Shown here in pieces: positions 25,903-35,768 of a DNA stretch of 48,995 nt. Source of the stretch: a bacterium. GTDB lineage: Bacteria > SZUA-79 > Acidulodesulfobacterales > Acidulodesulfobacteraceae. The notes under the pieces are model-generated. The model was not told where the DNA came from. It saw only the letters and a list, made by a program, of their open reading frames with translations, and ran no database searches. The translations under genes and the position numbers were made by a program. The DNA lies in assembly GCA_021818985.1 (NCBI GenBank), contig JAKASO010000011.1, positions 1 through 48,995 on the forward strand, read 5' to 3'. Position 1 is the stretch's first letter; the number at the start of each line of letters is the position of its first letter.

Positions 25903-27213
25903 ATGAGCGGAAATTCACTGAAATATCGCATTATGTCGTCCATTCTTCCGCCGCCGGAAGCAGGAAGACGCCTTATCATTCTTACTGGAGCAAGGCAGAC
26001 GGGGAAAACTACGCTTGCAAAATTAAAATATCCTAATTTGCGTTATATAAATCTGGATGCGCCAGAAAACAGGGAAGACATCAGGAATGTTTTAACGGCG
26101 GCATGGCCGTCGACAATTGGGAATGCAATTATCGATGAAGCCCAAAAAGAACCGACGGTATTCGAAAAAATAAAATATGCTTACGATGAAGGTGGTATTT
26201 CTTTCAGTATTCTGCTTGGTTCAAGCCAGATACTCCTCTTAAAGAAAATCAGGGAATCGCTTGCCGGAAGGGTTGCAATATTCGAGTTGTGGCCGCTTCT
26301 TATGAGCGAGATAAATGCAGGGGATTACCCGGAAAATTACGCGCCGGATATTAAAGCCAGTACAAAAACCCCCTTAATAGACAAGCTGCTATCAGGGGGC
26401 ATGACAAAAAACTCGGTTGATAAGATACTAAGCAGCCTTCCACAAATATTACTGGATAAAGAAAAAGCCTCCGCGTTGGCCGCCGAGGATTATCTGCTTA
26501 AATGGGGCGGCATGCCGGCACTACTTCGGCTATCCTCCGACACAGAAAGGTGGCAATGGCTTAAAAATTATCAATATACTTATTTGGAAAAGGATTTAAT
26601 AGACCTTGCAAGATTAGACGACCTGGGGCCGTTTACAAAATTTCAAAAGCTTACGGCGTTAAGGTCGGGTAAATTATTAAATTATTCAGAACTGGCAAGA
26701 GATGCTGGCGTAAGCGTAGATACCGCCCGCAGATACCTGGAGTATCTCAGGCTCTCTTATCAAGTTATATTGCTGCAACCTTATTATAAAAATATCACAA
26801 GCTCTGTTATTAAAACCCCCAAGCTCTACTGGCTCGATATAGGCTTATTGAGGCAGTTGAGCGGACAAAGAGCCGAGGATACCGGCGAGATTTATGAAAC
26901 GATGGTCGTGGGAGAAATATACAAGTGGATAAAAACCATACAGAAAAATGCCGAAATGTTCTTTTACAGAACACGCTCCGGTTTTGAAATAGACTTGCTC
27001 TTAAACACGGAATCAGGCTTGTTGGGCATGGAGGTAAAGAACAGGCAGACAATCACGGCTTCGGATATTAGCAATATGAAAGATGTCGCAAAAGCGCTCG
27101 GAAAGGAATGGACAGGCGGCATCCTTATTCACAAGGGAGACGAAATCAGAAAATTATCAAATAAATCCGATGAAAATATATGGGCGGTTCCTTCAAAGAG
27201 GTTGTTTGGGTAA
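25903..27213 (+). CDS. AAA ATPase with C-terminal DUF4143 (AAA_14/DUF4143 family)
   Basis: A 436-residue ATPase. The P-loop GARQTGKT is at 29-36, the Walker B-type IIDEAQ at 76-81, and LLGSSQ acts as sensor. A winged-helix region (GKLLNYSELARDAGVSVDTARRYLEYL) precedes the C-terminal DUF4143 part, which carries a nuclease-fold-like pattern FEIDLLL...MEVKNR near 365-390. Function is unknown; the family is patchily distributed, often in accessory regions and near toxin or defence genes. It runs opposite to its neighbours and sits beside a broken cas1, which supports lateral gain. A length of 436 is usual and the gene looks intact. Confidence 0.88.
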   Translation: MSGNSLKYRIMSSILPPPEAGRRLIILTGARQTGKTTLAKLKYPNLRYINLDAPENREDIRNVLTAAWPSTIGNAIIDEAQKEPTVFEKIKYAYDEGGISFSILLGSSQILLLKKIRESLAGRVAIFELWPLLMSEINAGDYPENYAPDIKASTKTPLIDKLLSGGMTKNSVDKILSSLPQILLDKEKASALAAEDYLLKWGGMPALLRLSSDTERWQWLKNYQYTYLEKDLIDLARLDDLGPFTKFQKLTALRSGKLLNYSELARDAGVSVDTARRYLEYLRLSYQVILLQPYYKNITSSVIKTPKLYWLDIGLLRQLSGQRAEDTGEIYETMVVGEIYKWIKTIQKNAEMFFYRTRSGFEIDLLLNTESGLLGMEVKNRQTITASDISNMKDVAKALGKEWTGGILIHKGDEIRKLSNKSDENIWAVPSKRLFG

Positions 27214-27314
27214 GCCGGAACTTAGTATTTTTAAAGCATCGCGATATTTTTCAATAATTTCTACCCTATATCGGCAATTTTGGCCCAAAAAAATAGAAAT
27301 AATAGAGATGCAGA

Positions 27315-28703
27315 TTAAACAAGTTTCCAGTCTTTTATCTGTTCGAGCCTGTTAAGCTCTGATAATTCCACAGAAAAAGAAGGATCTTTTTTTCCGGTAA
27401 GAAGATATGCAAATTTTTTACCCTTTTCAACTCCCGGCTGATCAAACGGGTTCACCCCTAAAAGCCCGCCCAGCACTGCAACCGTTTCCATGCAAGCAAA
27501 AGAAAGTTCACCAAGCGAAAATTCATCAATCTTATCAAGACTAACCTTAAATGACGGCCTGCCCGCCATTGCAAGAGCAAGCTCAACCCCTTTAAGCTCA
27601 TTTAAAAGAAGCTCGGAAAGCTTTTTGTTATTTAAATAATTATAATTTTTAAAACCGTCAGCCGGAATCGCGTAGTCAAAGCCGTAATCCTTCAGACAGA
27701 AAAACCCGGCAACCTTATCTTGCGGACCATCCATATAAAGCTGCAACTGCGAATGCTGGTCGGTAGCACCTGAAGAGACGGCGGGCGTAGGGGATTTAAG
27801 GTCTTTGCCGAGACTTTCGGCAAAGAGCTGCCTGAACCATCTGGCAAACTCTCTTAGATTATCGCTATACGGCATAATTACGAATATATTTCTCTTTTTT
27901 TTTATATAAAACAGATAAAGTATGGCGGCAAGGGTATAAACCGGATTATCGTCATAAGGCTCCCTTTTCAATATATTATCCCTTTCGCTTATAATGCCCT
28001 CCAAAAACCTGTCTATGTCAAACCCCATGGAGTAAGCGGGAAAAAGGCTTGCTGCCGTAACTATGGAATATCTGCCTCCTATATTTGCGGCAATATTTAA
28101 AACGGCTAAATTATTTTTATCGGCAAAATTTCGTAAAAAACCGCTTTTTTTATCGGTAATGAACAAAAAATGTTCTTTATATCTCTCCCCCAGCAGCCTT
28201 TCAAACTTTTCTTTAATTATAAAGAATTGCGACACTACTTCTATCGTATCGCCGGATTTCGAGACAAAACAGAATAATGTTTTAGAAATATCTATACTTT
28301 CAAGATGCTGTGAAAGATAATAAGGATCTATATTTTCAGAAAAACTAACATCAATCTTTTTAATAAATTTATTAAATACGGTTTCTGTTTTTGACCTGTG
28401 GGAAACGATTGCATCAAAGGCCTCTTTTAAAAATATAGCTCCTAAGGACGAACCCCCCATGCCAACCACGAACAGGTGCGTAAAACCCCTAGAAAAAAGT
28501 TCCTCGGCCGTTTCTTTAATGTCCCTGATCATTTCACTGTCGCACGGCACATCGTAAAAACCGATCTTAGACTCCTTTCTTAAACTCTGAAGGTAATTTC
28601 TTGTTTTAATAAGGCTATTTTTAAATCCGTAAATATCGTCCTTATCTATTCCATTATCCCCAATGGCTTCTTTTAAAACAAATTTAAAGTTAAATTCTAT
28701 CAT
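27315..28703 (-). CDS. pgi: Glucose-6-phosphate isomerase
   Basis: Interconverts glucose-6-phosphate and fructose-6-phosphate. The sugar-phosphate sites GMGGSSLGA (81-89) and FVSKSGDT (146-153) are clear. The catalytic region has the LFAESLGK Glu and the ATDQHSQLQLYMDGP His. At 462 residues it belongs to the shorter bacterial group, in contrast to the 550-residue E. coli form. It converges with the plus-strand DUF4143 gene and is the last gene of the long minus-strand run from glnD/xerD/cca. The ribosome site is poor. Confidence 0.95.
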   Translation of the reverse strand: MIEFNFKFVLKEAIGDNGIDKDDIYGFKNSLIKTRNYLQSLRKESKIGFYDVPCDSEMIRDIKETAEELFSRGFTHLFVVGMGGSSLGAIFLKEAFDAIVSHRSKTETVFNKFIKKIDVSFSENIDPYYLSQHLESIDISKTLFCFVSKSGDTIEVVSQFFIIKEKFERLLGERYKEHFLFITDKKSGFLRNFADKNNLAVLNIAANIGGRYSIVTAASLFPAYSMGFDIDRFLEGIISERDNILKREPYDDNPVYTLAAILYLFYIKKKRNIFVIMPYSDNLREFARWFRQLFAESLGKDLKSPTPAVSSGATDQHSQLQLYMDGPQDKVAGFFCLKDYGFDYAIPADGFKNYNYLNNKKLSELLLNELKGVELALAMAGRPSFKVSLDKIDEFSLGELSFACMETVAVLGGLLGVNPFDQPGVEKGKKFAYLLTGKKDPSFSVELSELNRLEQIKDWKLV

Positions 28704-28822
28704 TTTAGGCGTTTTTCCCCGAAAATTTTATTTATCAAATTATATCATATATATTTTATATCACATCATATATCATTATATATATTATATTATTATATCG
28801 CATTTTAGATTAATTCCCGGTA

Positions 28823-30307
28823 TTAAATATGACCGGTCACAGAGGCAGAGCCTGTAAAATTGTTTTTTACATAAAAAAGTTCTTCTTTCTTCGTCTTTAG
28901 CTTTCCGTCTATCTTAAGAAGTTTGACCCTGTTTAATATTTCCCCGTAAAGCGGCCCTTCGGCTATCTTCAGAGATTTAAGATCGCTGCCCCCTATAAGG
29001 GGCAGGATCTTGCTAAGCTTATTAATATAAATCATTATGAGCCTCTTTATAATCCTGTCTTCCGGATTATCAAGAAATAATTTAAGGACGAAAAAAAGTA
29101 GCGAATATTTGTCGAACCGTTTTAATGTAGAATATACCTCGCTTTTTTTCATTTTTTGCAGATTTTTACTATTTTTTATCAATAAAAGAGAATTATAATC
29201 CGAATAAATAAGATTTAACCTCTTTTCAATATTTTCACCAATGTTCAACCTCTTTAAAATCCGGCCGATGTTTGAAACTGGCAAGCCAAACAAAAGCCCC
29301 GCCATGTAAAAGACGGCAGGATCAATATCCAGATAGAAGTCTTTATTAATCTTAAAAAAAGAAGATATATTTTTAAATACCCTTTTATTTTCTTCGTCAA
29401 ACCTTAATTCAGCGCTAATTGCCTTTAATATGCCAAGCTCTTCAAGCCTTTCAAAATAAACCGCCGGTTTTTTTTCTTTCAGGATTAACTTTAATTCGGT
29501 CATTATCCTTTTACCGGAAACTGAAGAAATTGCGCCATCAGAAACAGCTTGAAGTAAAAGCCTTTTTGTTTCGGGTTCGATTGTAAAACCAAATCTCTTT
29601 TCAAACCTTACCGCCCTGAATATCCTAGTCGGATCGTCTATAAAACTCAAAGGATGAAGTATGCGCAACTTTTTTTCATATATATCATTAAGGCCACAGG
29701 AGTGGTCTTTTATGCTTAAAAATTCGCCAGGATCAAGGCTTAATGCAATAGTATTTATGGTAAAATCCCGCCTTGAAATATCGGATCGCAGATCCGCAAA
29801 ACTCACCTTTGGCAAGGCACCGGGACAGGTGTATGTTTCGATTCTTGCGGTTGCAAGATCTATCGTCAACAGTCTGCCGTTTAAAGAAAAAACCGCCTTT
29901 GCAGTTTTAAAGCGTTTATGTATCTTTATACTTACAACATTTTTTTTTATCTCATTTTTAATTATTCCGGCAATAATGGTGGCATCGCCCTCGATAGAAA
30001 AGTCAATATCCAGAACATTATCCTTCTTATAAAGGCCGTTCATTATGTTATTTATATTCCTATTTTTCTGTCTTTTTATATCATAAATAATCAGATCCCT
30101 TACAAATCCTCCTACTATAAACGCTTTAAAACCGCTTTTTTTTGACAGCTCGCCGATTTTTTTAAAAAGATCCAATGCCCGGATATTATATCCGTATTCT
30201 TTAAGAACATCCGTAAAAAACGATATTTCAATATTTTCTATTCTTCTTTTATATGTATACGCCATAAATTGCCGTAATAAAAAGGACCGAATTAATAATT
30301 TTGCCAC
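28823..30307 (-). CDS. cca: CCA-adding enzyme / poly(A) polymerase family nucleotidyltransferase
   Basis: A class II tRNA nucleotidyltransferase-type protein. The head domain has GGFVRD (66-71), LDID (99-102), and RRDFTINTIAL; the neck and body follow with DPTRIFRAVRFEKRFGF. A length of 494 with an extended C-terminal helical region is typical of the CCA/PAP group that may only add A or CC when two genes share the work. Residues 1-45 are an extra N-terminal leader. The GTG start at 30307 follows GGTAA; an ATG at residue 15 is also possible. It is eight bases from the xer recombinase gene. Confidence 0.88.
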   Translation of the reverse strand: MAKLLIRSFLLRQFMAYTYKRRIENIEISFFTDVLKEYGYNIRALDLFKKIGELSKKSGFKAFIVGGFVRDLIIYDIKRQKNRNINNIMNGLYKKDNVLDIDFSIEGDATIIAGIIKNEIKKNVVSIKIHKRFKTAKAVFSLNGRLLTIDLATARIETYTCPGALPKVSFADLRSDISRRDFTINTIALSLDPGEFLSIKDHSCGLNDIYEKKLRILHPLSFIDDPTRIFRAVRFEKRFGFTIEPETKRLLLQAVSDGAISSVSGKRIMTELKLILKEKKPAVYFERLEELGILKAISAELRFDEENKRVFKNISSFFKINKDFYLDIDPAVFYMAGLLFGLPVSNIGRILKRLNIGENIEKRLNLIYSDYNSLLLIKNSKNLQKMKKSEVYSTLKRFDKYSLLFFVLKLFLDNPEDRIIKRLIMIYINKLSKILPLIGGSDLKSLKIAEGPLYGEILNRVKLLKIDGKLKTKKEELFYVKNNFTGSASVTGHI

Positions 30308-30314
30308 TTACCGG

Positions 30315-31247
30315 TCATTCCCGATCATTTCTGTTCCTTGGATGAAATTTAGTATGCTGGCTCTTTAGATGTGAAATATCGGTATGAGTGTAAATTTCCG
30401 TCGTAGATATATCGGAATGTCCGAGCATCTGTTGGATTGATCTCAGATCCGCACCTCCTGCAAGAAGATGAGTGGCAAATGTGTGCCTAATAGTATGGGG
30501 GGTGATATTTTTATTTATGCCGGAGGCTATAGCGATCTTTTTTATGATTTTCCATAAACCCTGTCTGGTCAAAGGGTTGCCGCGCCTTGTTATAAATAAA
30601 AAACTCTTATTCCCTGTTATGAGCTTTTGCCTTTCTGCAAGATACTTAAATATGTATTCTTTAGCGGATTTGCCAAACGGGACTATACGCTCCTTTGAGC
30701 CTTTTCCACTTACTTTGGCAAAATTCATCTCAAAATTAAAATTTTCAAGTTCTATGTATGCAATCTCGGATATCCGAAGACCGCTGGCATACAGAAGTTC
30801 AAGGAGTGCTTTATTTCTTACACCTTCAAAATTATCGCCGAAATCGGCATTAAGCATTTTTTTTATTTCGTCTTTTGTAAGAAATTCAGGCAATTTCCTT
30901 GGAATAAAGGGATATTCGATATTTTTGAACGGAAATTCCTTGATTAACGACTGCCTGTATAAAAATTTGTAAAACCCCTTTACAGATGAATAAAGTCTTG
31001 CCCTCGTTTTTGGAGAAATGCCTGTAGATGCCAGATACCCAAGAAATTCCTGAAATGTTTCGGATGTAACGGAACCGAATCCTTTATTGCGGTTTCTTAA
31101 GTATTCATAAAAAGAGCTGAGATCACCACCATAAGACAGAATTGTGTTTAAACTGTAACCTTTTTCAATCTTTAAATGAGAAAGGTATTTACCTATCAGA
31201 TCTTTTGCCGGATCTTTTATTCCGTCCATATCCATATCACCATGCAT
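30315..31247 (-). CDS. xerD: Tyrosine recombinase XerC/XerD
   Basis: A 310-residue site-specific recombinase that resolves chromosome dimers at dif. The N-terminal SAM-like core-binding domain (15-105) is followed by the catalytic domain with R158 (ASGLRISEI), K182, H251 and R254 (HTIRHTFATH), H277 and nucleophile Y286 (STTEIYTH). All active-site residues are present. XerC and XerD cannot be separated here; chromosomal context with glnD and the absence of integrase neighbours argue against a phage integrase. The ATG directly abuts the glnD stop; internal Met codons at residues 5 and 7 are alternatives. Confidence 0.9.
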   Translation of the reverse strand: MHGDMDMDGIKDPAKDLIGKYLSHLKIEKGYSLNTILSYGGDLSSFYEYLRNRNKGFGSVTSETFQEFLGYLASTGISPKTRARLYSSVKGFYKFLYRQSLIKEFPFKNIEYPFIPRKLPEFLTKDEIKKMLNADFGDNFEGVRNKALLELLYASGLRISEIAYIELENFNFEMNFAKVSGKGSKERIVPFGKSAKEYIFKYLAERQKLITGNKSFLFITRRGNPLTRQGLWKIIKKIAIASGINKNITPHTIRHTFATHLLAGGADLRSIQQMLGHSDISTTEIYTHTDISHLKSQHTKFHPRNRNDRE

Positions 31248-33950
31248 TTACAATATATCAATAAAAGATTTTTTTATCTTATTGATAGTGATCATATTTT
31301 TAATTTTGTTCCCATGCTCATCCTTAACATAAAATGTATCAAATGCTTTATCGCCCTGAGTCGTAATTTTAGATACTAAAATATTTATATCAAACCGGTT
31401 AAATACCTTTGCAATGTCATATAACAGACCTTTTCTGTCCTGCGCCTGTATCTCGATAACAGTAAATTCATCACTTAAATTATTATAAAGATCGCAAGAC
31501 AATGCTACATGCGGAGAGGTTTTTTTAAATATTATGTCCCTTTCTATCTTCTTTCTAAACATTTCCGCTAACGACAGTTTACCTTCAAAAACGCTTCGCA
31601 AAGTGTCCATGATCTTATTCCAGTTGAGTTCATCAGGCCTTTTCTTATAAATATGATGTATAAAAAATACATCAATAAAATTCTCGTCTTTCCTTGTATT
31701 AATATCCGCACTCATAATATTAAAATCATTATACGAAAGTATCCCCGTAATATCTGAAAATATTGATTTTCTTTCAGGTCCGCAAATAATAAGTTCATAA
31801 TAATCGTTATCCGGGCTTAAAATCGCTTTGTAATTAAAAAACCCGAGTTTTTTAGATTCCTCGAGCATCGCCATATGAAGCAGTATCTTTTCAGGAGGAT
31901 GCCTCATTAAATATTTATTGACATAATAAAAAGAATTAAGATAGTTTTTAATATATTCATTTATATTTATATCTAGTATATTTTTAAGATAGCTGTAACC
32001 ATTTTCGCCGATATGGGACAGTGTATATTCATAAATTTCATCGGCATACGGTCTTTCCTTCTTTAAATAACCCGCCTTATTTTCGAGATAGGAAAGAGTT
32101 TTGTAATAAAGCTCGACAAGCAGTGTTTTTCGCCACAAATTAAAACGCGCTGGGGAAACGGCCATGGAATCACAAAGACTTATTGCAAATAAAAGCTTCA
32201 AATGTTTAATATCTTTGAGAGTATCGGCCACCGCCCTGATAGTAGCAGGATCATGCATATCCCTTCTTTCTGAAGTTAAAGGCAATAGAAAATGGTGCAA
32301 AATAAGAAAACTTGAAATTTTTTCGGCTTGATTGCTAAAACCAAGCCTTTCAGCAATTTTAGAGGCAATTTTTGCGCCTACTTTTTCATGACGGGATGAA
32401 TACCCTTTTCCGATATCATGAAGAAGCAGGGAAAAATTTAGAATAAGCATATCTTCTTCGGAAATATCAATTATTACATCTTTTAGATCTTTATGTATCC
32501 TTAAATTTACGTACTCTTCAAGGTAGTGGATCCCGTTTAGCGAATGGGCGTCTACAGTATAGATATGATATATGTCGTTCGTAGAAAGCGAGTTTATCTT
32601 TTCAAATTCTGGAATTAAAGCTCCAAGAAGGCCTATTTCATGCATCAATAAAAGCGTTTTATATACCCTTTTTTTCTTCTTTAAAAGATTTAAAAAGAAA
32701 TTTTTTGCAGTTCCATTGTCCCGTATATTTTTTTTATGCAGAAACGATGCCTTCTTTAATAGATTAATAGATTCCGCATCAAGCCTTTCCCCTGTGAGAT
32801 AATAAATTTCAAGAAGCTTAAAGGGATTTTCTATATCCGATAAAAATTTTTCTTTATCTTTTATGGAAATAAGCCCGTTATCAAAAAAGAAATTGTCTCC
32901 TAAATTCACAGACGTTTCAATCTTTGCCCTGGACGCCAGCCTCGATTTCTGTATCAAAAAAGAAGGTTTTATTAAAAGATTTATTATAAGCCTTGAAACG
33001 ATATGCATATTTTTGGCATTTAAATAATAATCCTGCATAAAAAGCTCAATTTTATTCAGAAACTTGCCGTCTTTATAAAAAAAAGCGGAAGCCACCTTTT
33101 CCTGAATATCGAAGGTTAATCTGTCCACCTTTTTTGATGCGATCAAATGCATCATTATCCTTATCTTTAAAATAAATTCCTTAGAATTGTACAGATCGAT
33201 AAGATCCTCGCGGCCTACTTCGCCATCATTGCCGGTATTTATAGTCCTATCCGAAAAAATATCATAGGATATTCCGTTGATGCCCGTATTATGAAGGAAG
33301 TTCAAAAAAGCCACCGGCTTTTTTGCAATATAGTACGCCCACTCGCACCATGAATAATCCCTTAAGCCACCAATACCGTCCTTTACGTCGGGTTCTAAAA
33401 GAAATATGTTGTTATCTACCATAACATTAATAAGTCTTCTTTTTCTTAAGTTCTTCATTACATCTATTAAGAAAATCCCCGAAGCGTCAATATTCCTAAA
33501 CCTATCTTTAAAATCATCGTAAAGGTCTTTATTGCCGGCAATGTATCTCGCGTTTACAAAAGATGTATAGGTATTAAGATCCGTTTCCATAAGGTTTATA
33601 GCATCTTTAATAGTCCTTACGCTTTGAGCGAGGTCTATGGACGCATCCCAGAACAGGTAAAAAAATCCTTTAAGCTTCTTATTTAAGGTATCATAATTTA
33701 TGTTTTCGTTATAAAGGATCATAAGGTCTATATCCGAATATGGACATAGTTCTAAATTAGAATAGCTGCCACCTGCAATAAGGCATAAATCATCCAAAGG
33801 AATGCTTTTCAAAAAAACATCGGTAATCAAGGTATCAAAAAGGACGGATATTTTCTTTGCGGCATGGAAAGAAGAAAAATTCAAAAGGTCGTCTTTGAGG
33901 GTTTTAAACTGGGAAGTAAGCTCATTTTTTATAATTGAAGGCGTCAACAA
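31248..33950 (-). CDS. glnD: PII uridylyltransferase / uridylyl-removing enzyme
   Basis: Senses glutamine and modifies PII signal proteins. The nucleotidyltransferase site GGSYSNLELCPYSDIDL is at 60-76; the HD hydrolase domain has LLLHDIGKGYSSRHEKVGA near 510; two ACT domains end the protein (about 715-795 and 825-900). A length of 900 is full. The start codon is TTG, with a second TTG next to it, and no strong Shine-Dalgarno sequence, so initiation may be weak. A short gap separates it from lapA. GlnB and GlnA are not in the window. Confidence 0.93.
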   Translation of the reverse strand: MLTPSIIKNELTSQFKTLKDDLLNFSSFHAAKKISVLFDTLITDVFLKSIPLDDLCLIAGGSYSNLELCPYSDIDLMILYNENINYDTLNKKLKGFFYLFWDASIDLAQSVRTIKDAINLMETDLNTYTSFVNARYIAGNKDLYDDFKDRFRNIDASGIFLIDVMKNLRKRRLINVMVDNNIFLLEPDVKDGIGGLRDYSWCEWAYYIAKKPVAFLNFLHNTGINGISYDIFSDRTINTGNDGEVGREDLIDLYNSKEFILKIRIMMHLIASKKVDRLTFDIQEKVASAFFYKDGKFLNKIELFMQDYYLNAKNMHIVSRLIINLLIKPSFLIQKSRLASRAKIETSVNLGDNFFFDNGLISIKDKEKFLSDIENPFKLLEIYYLTGERLDAESINLLKKASFLHKKNIRDNGTAKNFFLNLLKKKKRVYKTLLLMHEIGLLGALIPEFEKINSLSTNDIYHIYTVDAHSLNGIHYLEEYVNLRIHKDLKDVIIDISEEDMLILNFSLLLHDIGKGYSSRHEKVGAKIASKIAERLGFSNQAEKISSFLILHHFLLPLTSERRDMHDPATIRAVADTLKDIKHLKLLFAISLCDSMAVSPARFNLWRKTLLVELYYKTLSYLENKAGYLKKERPYADEIYEYTLSHIGENGYSYLKNILDININEYIKNYLNSFYYVNKYLMRHPPEKILLHMAMLEESKKLGFFNYKAILSPDNDYYELIICGPERKSIFSDITGILSYNDFNIMSADINTRKDENFIDVFFIHHIYKKRPDELNWNKIMDTLRSVFEGKLSLAEMFRKKIERDIIFKKTSPHVALSCDLYNNLSDEFTVIEIQAQDRKGLLYDIAKVFNRFDINILVSKITTQGDKAFDTFYVKDEHGNKIKNMITINKIKKSFIDIL

Positions 33951-33960
33951 AATCTACTTA

Positions 33961-34230
33961 TTATTTATTATTTTTTTCACCATTACCTGGAAGTTCGTTC
34001 ATTTTAGTATTTTTAGTATTTCTTTTTAGTTTCAGTATAATATAAAAATGATAGATAAGGGTTATTACAATGCCGATCAAAGCAGAAGAGGCTACAATAA
34101 CCGGAATTGGAAGCATTATAGATTTGAATTCCAAAAAACTAACGCTTACCATCTTAGTGTTCTGGGCGGTAAATATTATAACTATGAAAGCAAAAATAAT
34201 AAATAAGATTAAATTTAAGAACCTGAGCAT
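33961..34230 (-). CDS. LapA-domain (DUF1049) small membrane protein
   Basis: An 89-residue protein with two membrane helices (about 3-23 and 40-65) joined by the conserved QNTKMVSVSFLEF strand, followed by a basic tail. This is the LapA/YciS family pattern, linked in E. coli to regulation of lipopolysaccharide assembly through LapB/FtsH. GAGAGGGG lies upstream of the ATG. No lapB is in view. Supports a diderm envelope. Confidence 0.8.
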   Translation of the reverse strand: MLRFLNLILFIIFAFIVIIFTAQNTKMVSVSFLEFKSIMLPIPVIVASSALIGIVITLIYHFYIILKLKRNTKNTKMNELPGNGEKNNK

Positions 34231-34251
34231 TAATTTCCCCTCTCCAACTTT

Positions 34252-34740
34252 TTAAAGTTTTATATTTTTAAAATGATCTATTAACTTTGCATATGTATCA
34301 TCTAATAATTCCGAAATAACCCTGAGATCCGAACATATGGTATAAAAACCGACATCTCCTTCCCACCTTGGAACGATATGAAAATGCAGATGCTTCTCAA
34401 TGCCTGCCCCGGCTGATTTCCCGATATTCAAACCGACATTAAGCCCGCTACATTTATACACTTTTTTTAAAATATCGGAAGCCTTCGATAAAAGCTTCAT
34501 TATTTCCGCACCGGCTTCATAGGATAATTGATGCAGTTCCTTGGCATGGGAATAAGGTATCACTAAAAGATGCCCGCAATTATAAGGATAGGTATTTAGC
34601 TTGACAAACGAGTACTTAGCCTTATATAAAATATAATTTTCATCACATCCCGGCTCGTTTAAACAAAAGATACATTCTTCTACTTTGGATTTATCTTTAA
34701 CTAAATATTCCATACGCCATGGGGCAAATATTATTTCCAT
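34252..34740 (-). CDS. HIT-family nucleotide hydrolase or phosphorylase
   Basis: A 162-residue histidine-triad protein. The active-site HxHxH is H117-L-H119-F-H121 in KHLHFHIVPRW, and the NVGLNIGKSAGAG loop precedes it. A C23-x-x-C26 pair with C32 near the N-terminus may form a metal site, common in Ap4A-phosphorylase-like HIT proteins. The substrate is not known; family members act on AMP-linked nucleotides such as Ap4A or AMP-lysine. It is nine bases from sppA. Confidence 0.9.
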   Translation of the reverse strand: MEIIFAPWRMEYLVKDKSKVEECIFCLNEPGCDENYILYKAKYSFVKLNTYPYNCGHLLVIPYSHAKELHQLSYEAGAEIMKLLSKASDILKKVYKCSGLNVGLNIGKSAGAGIEKHLHFHIVPRWEGDVGFYTICSDLRVISELLDDTYAKLIDHFKNIKL

Positions 34741-34748
34741 AAAGAAAA

Positions 34749-35672
34749 TTAATCATAATTTAAATTTAAACCGGTATATGAAGCCATGCCTGTAAAGTTT
34801 AACTTTGTTCCGATATACTTTATGAAAGTCTGGACAGCCTTTTTTAGAAACGACTGAATTAACGGTGCAGGTTTTTTAACCGGGTAGATAAGCGTAGGCT
34901 TGCCTTTTATGCCGGAAAGACTGGCAGCTAACTTAACAGCATCCTGAAAATCGCCAAGCTTATCCACAAGATGCAGCTTAAGAGCCTGCTGTCCCGAATA
35001 AACCATTCCGTTCGCAATTTTCTTTACATAAGAAACTTTAAGGTGCCTTGCCTTGGCAACAGCATCCACAAACTGATTATATACATTCATTACTACCCCT
35101 TGAAGTTTTACCCTTTGAGCCGGGGTCATCTCTTTATAAGGAGTCCCAATATCTTTATAAGGGCCGCTTACGATATAATTATACGATACGCCGACTTTTT
35201 TAAAGAGTTTGTAAACATTGGGAAGTTCCATTATAACGCCGATCGAGCCGGTAAGGGTCCCCGGTTCGGCAACTATTTTATCGGCAGCCGAAGAGATATA
35301 ATAAGCACCGGATGCCCCAACGGAAGACATCGAAACAACAATTTTTTTATACTTTTTAAATTTCATAAGCTGTTCGTATATTGCCTGCGAAGGTGCAACT
35401 TCACCACCGGGGGAATTAACCCTGATAACGACCGCCTTAACGTAGCTGTCATGCTTATAGTGATCGAGAAGGGGAATAAAGCCGGAAGACGTTGTAATAG
35501 GCCCTCTTAAATTAATTATTCCTATCGCATAAGGCGATGTTCCATGAACCACGCTGTACCTCGATTTTATCTGCAGTTTAAACAGAATAAGATATATCAC
35601 TAACCCGAAAATAGCTATGAAAACTATAAGAAAAACCAAACCTGTTAAGAATGGGTGTTTTGAATTACTCAT
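34749..35672 (-). CDS. sppA: Signal peptide peptidase SppA (short form)
   Basis: A membrane-anchored protease that clears cleaved signal peptides. It has one N-terminal transmembrane helix (about 10-31) and a ClpP-like fold. The Ser/Lys dyad is probably S121 (SVGASGAYY) and K173 (SGPYKD). A length of 307 corresponds to the half-size SppA36K type, which forms octamers. It follows rpsA on the same strand, a common order in deltaproteobacteria. Confidence 0.92.
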   Translation of the reverse strand: MSNSKHPFLTGLVFLIVFIAIFGLVIYLILFKLQIKSRYSVVHGTSPYAIGIINLRGPITTSSGFIPLLDHYKHDSYVKAVVIRVNSPGGEVAPSQAIYEQLMKFKKYKKIVVSMSSVGASGAYYISSAADKIVAEPGTLTGSIGVIMELPNVYKLFKKVGVSYNYIVSGPYKDIGTPYKEMTPAQRVKLQGVVMNVYNQFVDAVAKARHLKVSYVKKIANGMVYSGQQALKLHLVDKLGDFQDAVKLAASLSGIKGKPTLIYPVKKPAPLIQSFLKKAVQTFIKYIGTKLNFTGMASYTGLNLNYD

Positions 35673-35768
35673 AATTTAATATAATTTAATATTTAGATAG
35701 ATTTAATATGATATGTAAATTTAATATGGATTAATTTATTGTTTATATATGTTTATATGATATATGAT

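Noticed and set aside
28729..28800. AT-rich repeated TATATCA sequence as a CRISPR or phage attachment site
   Set aside because: The units are irregular and short, with no spacers and no integrase nearby; it is simple low-complexity DNA.
30472..30972. 166-codon plus-strand frame opposite the xer gene
   Set aside because: It is a shadow of conserved recombinase codons; no motif or ribosome site.
30315..31247. Xer recombinase as a phage or island integrase
   Set aside because: It lies in a housekeeping operon with glnD and cca, has Xer-type length and motifs, and no tRNA or att repeats are adjacent.
34971..35510. 179-codon plus-strand frame opposite sppA
   Set aside because: sppA on the other strand has the catalytic motifs; this frame is unlike any protein family.
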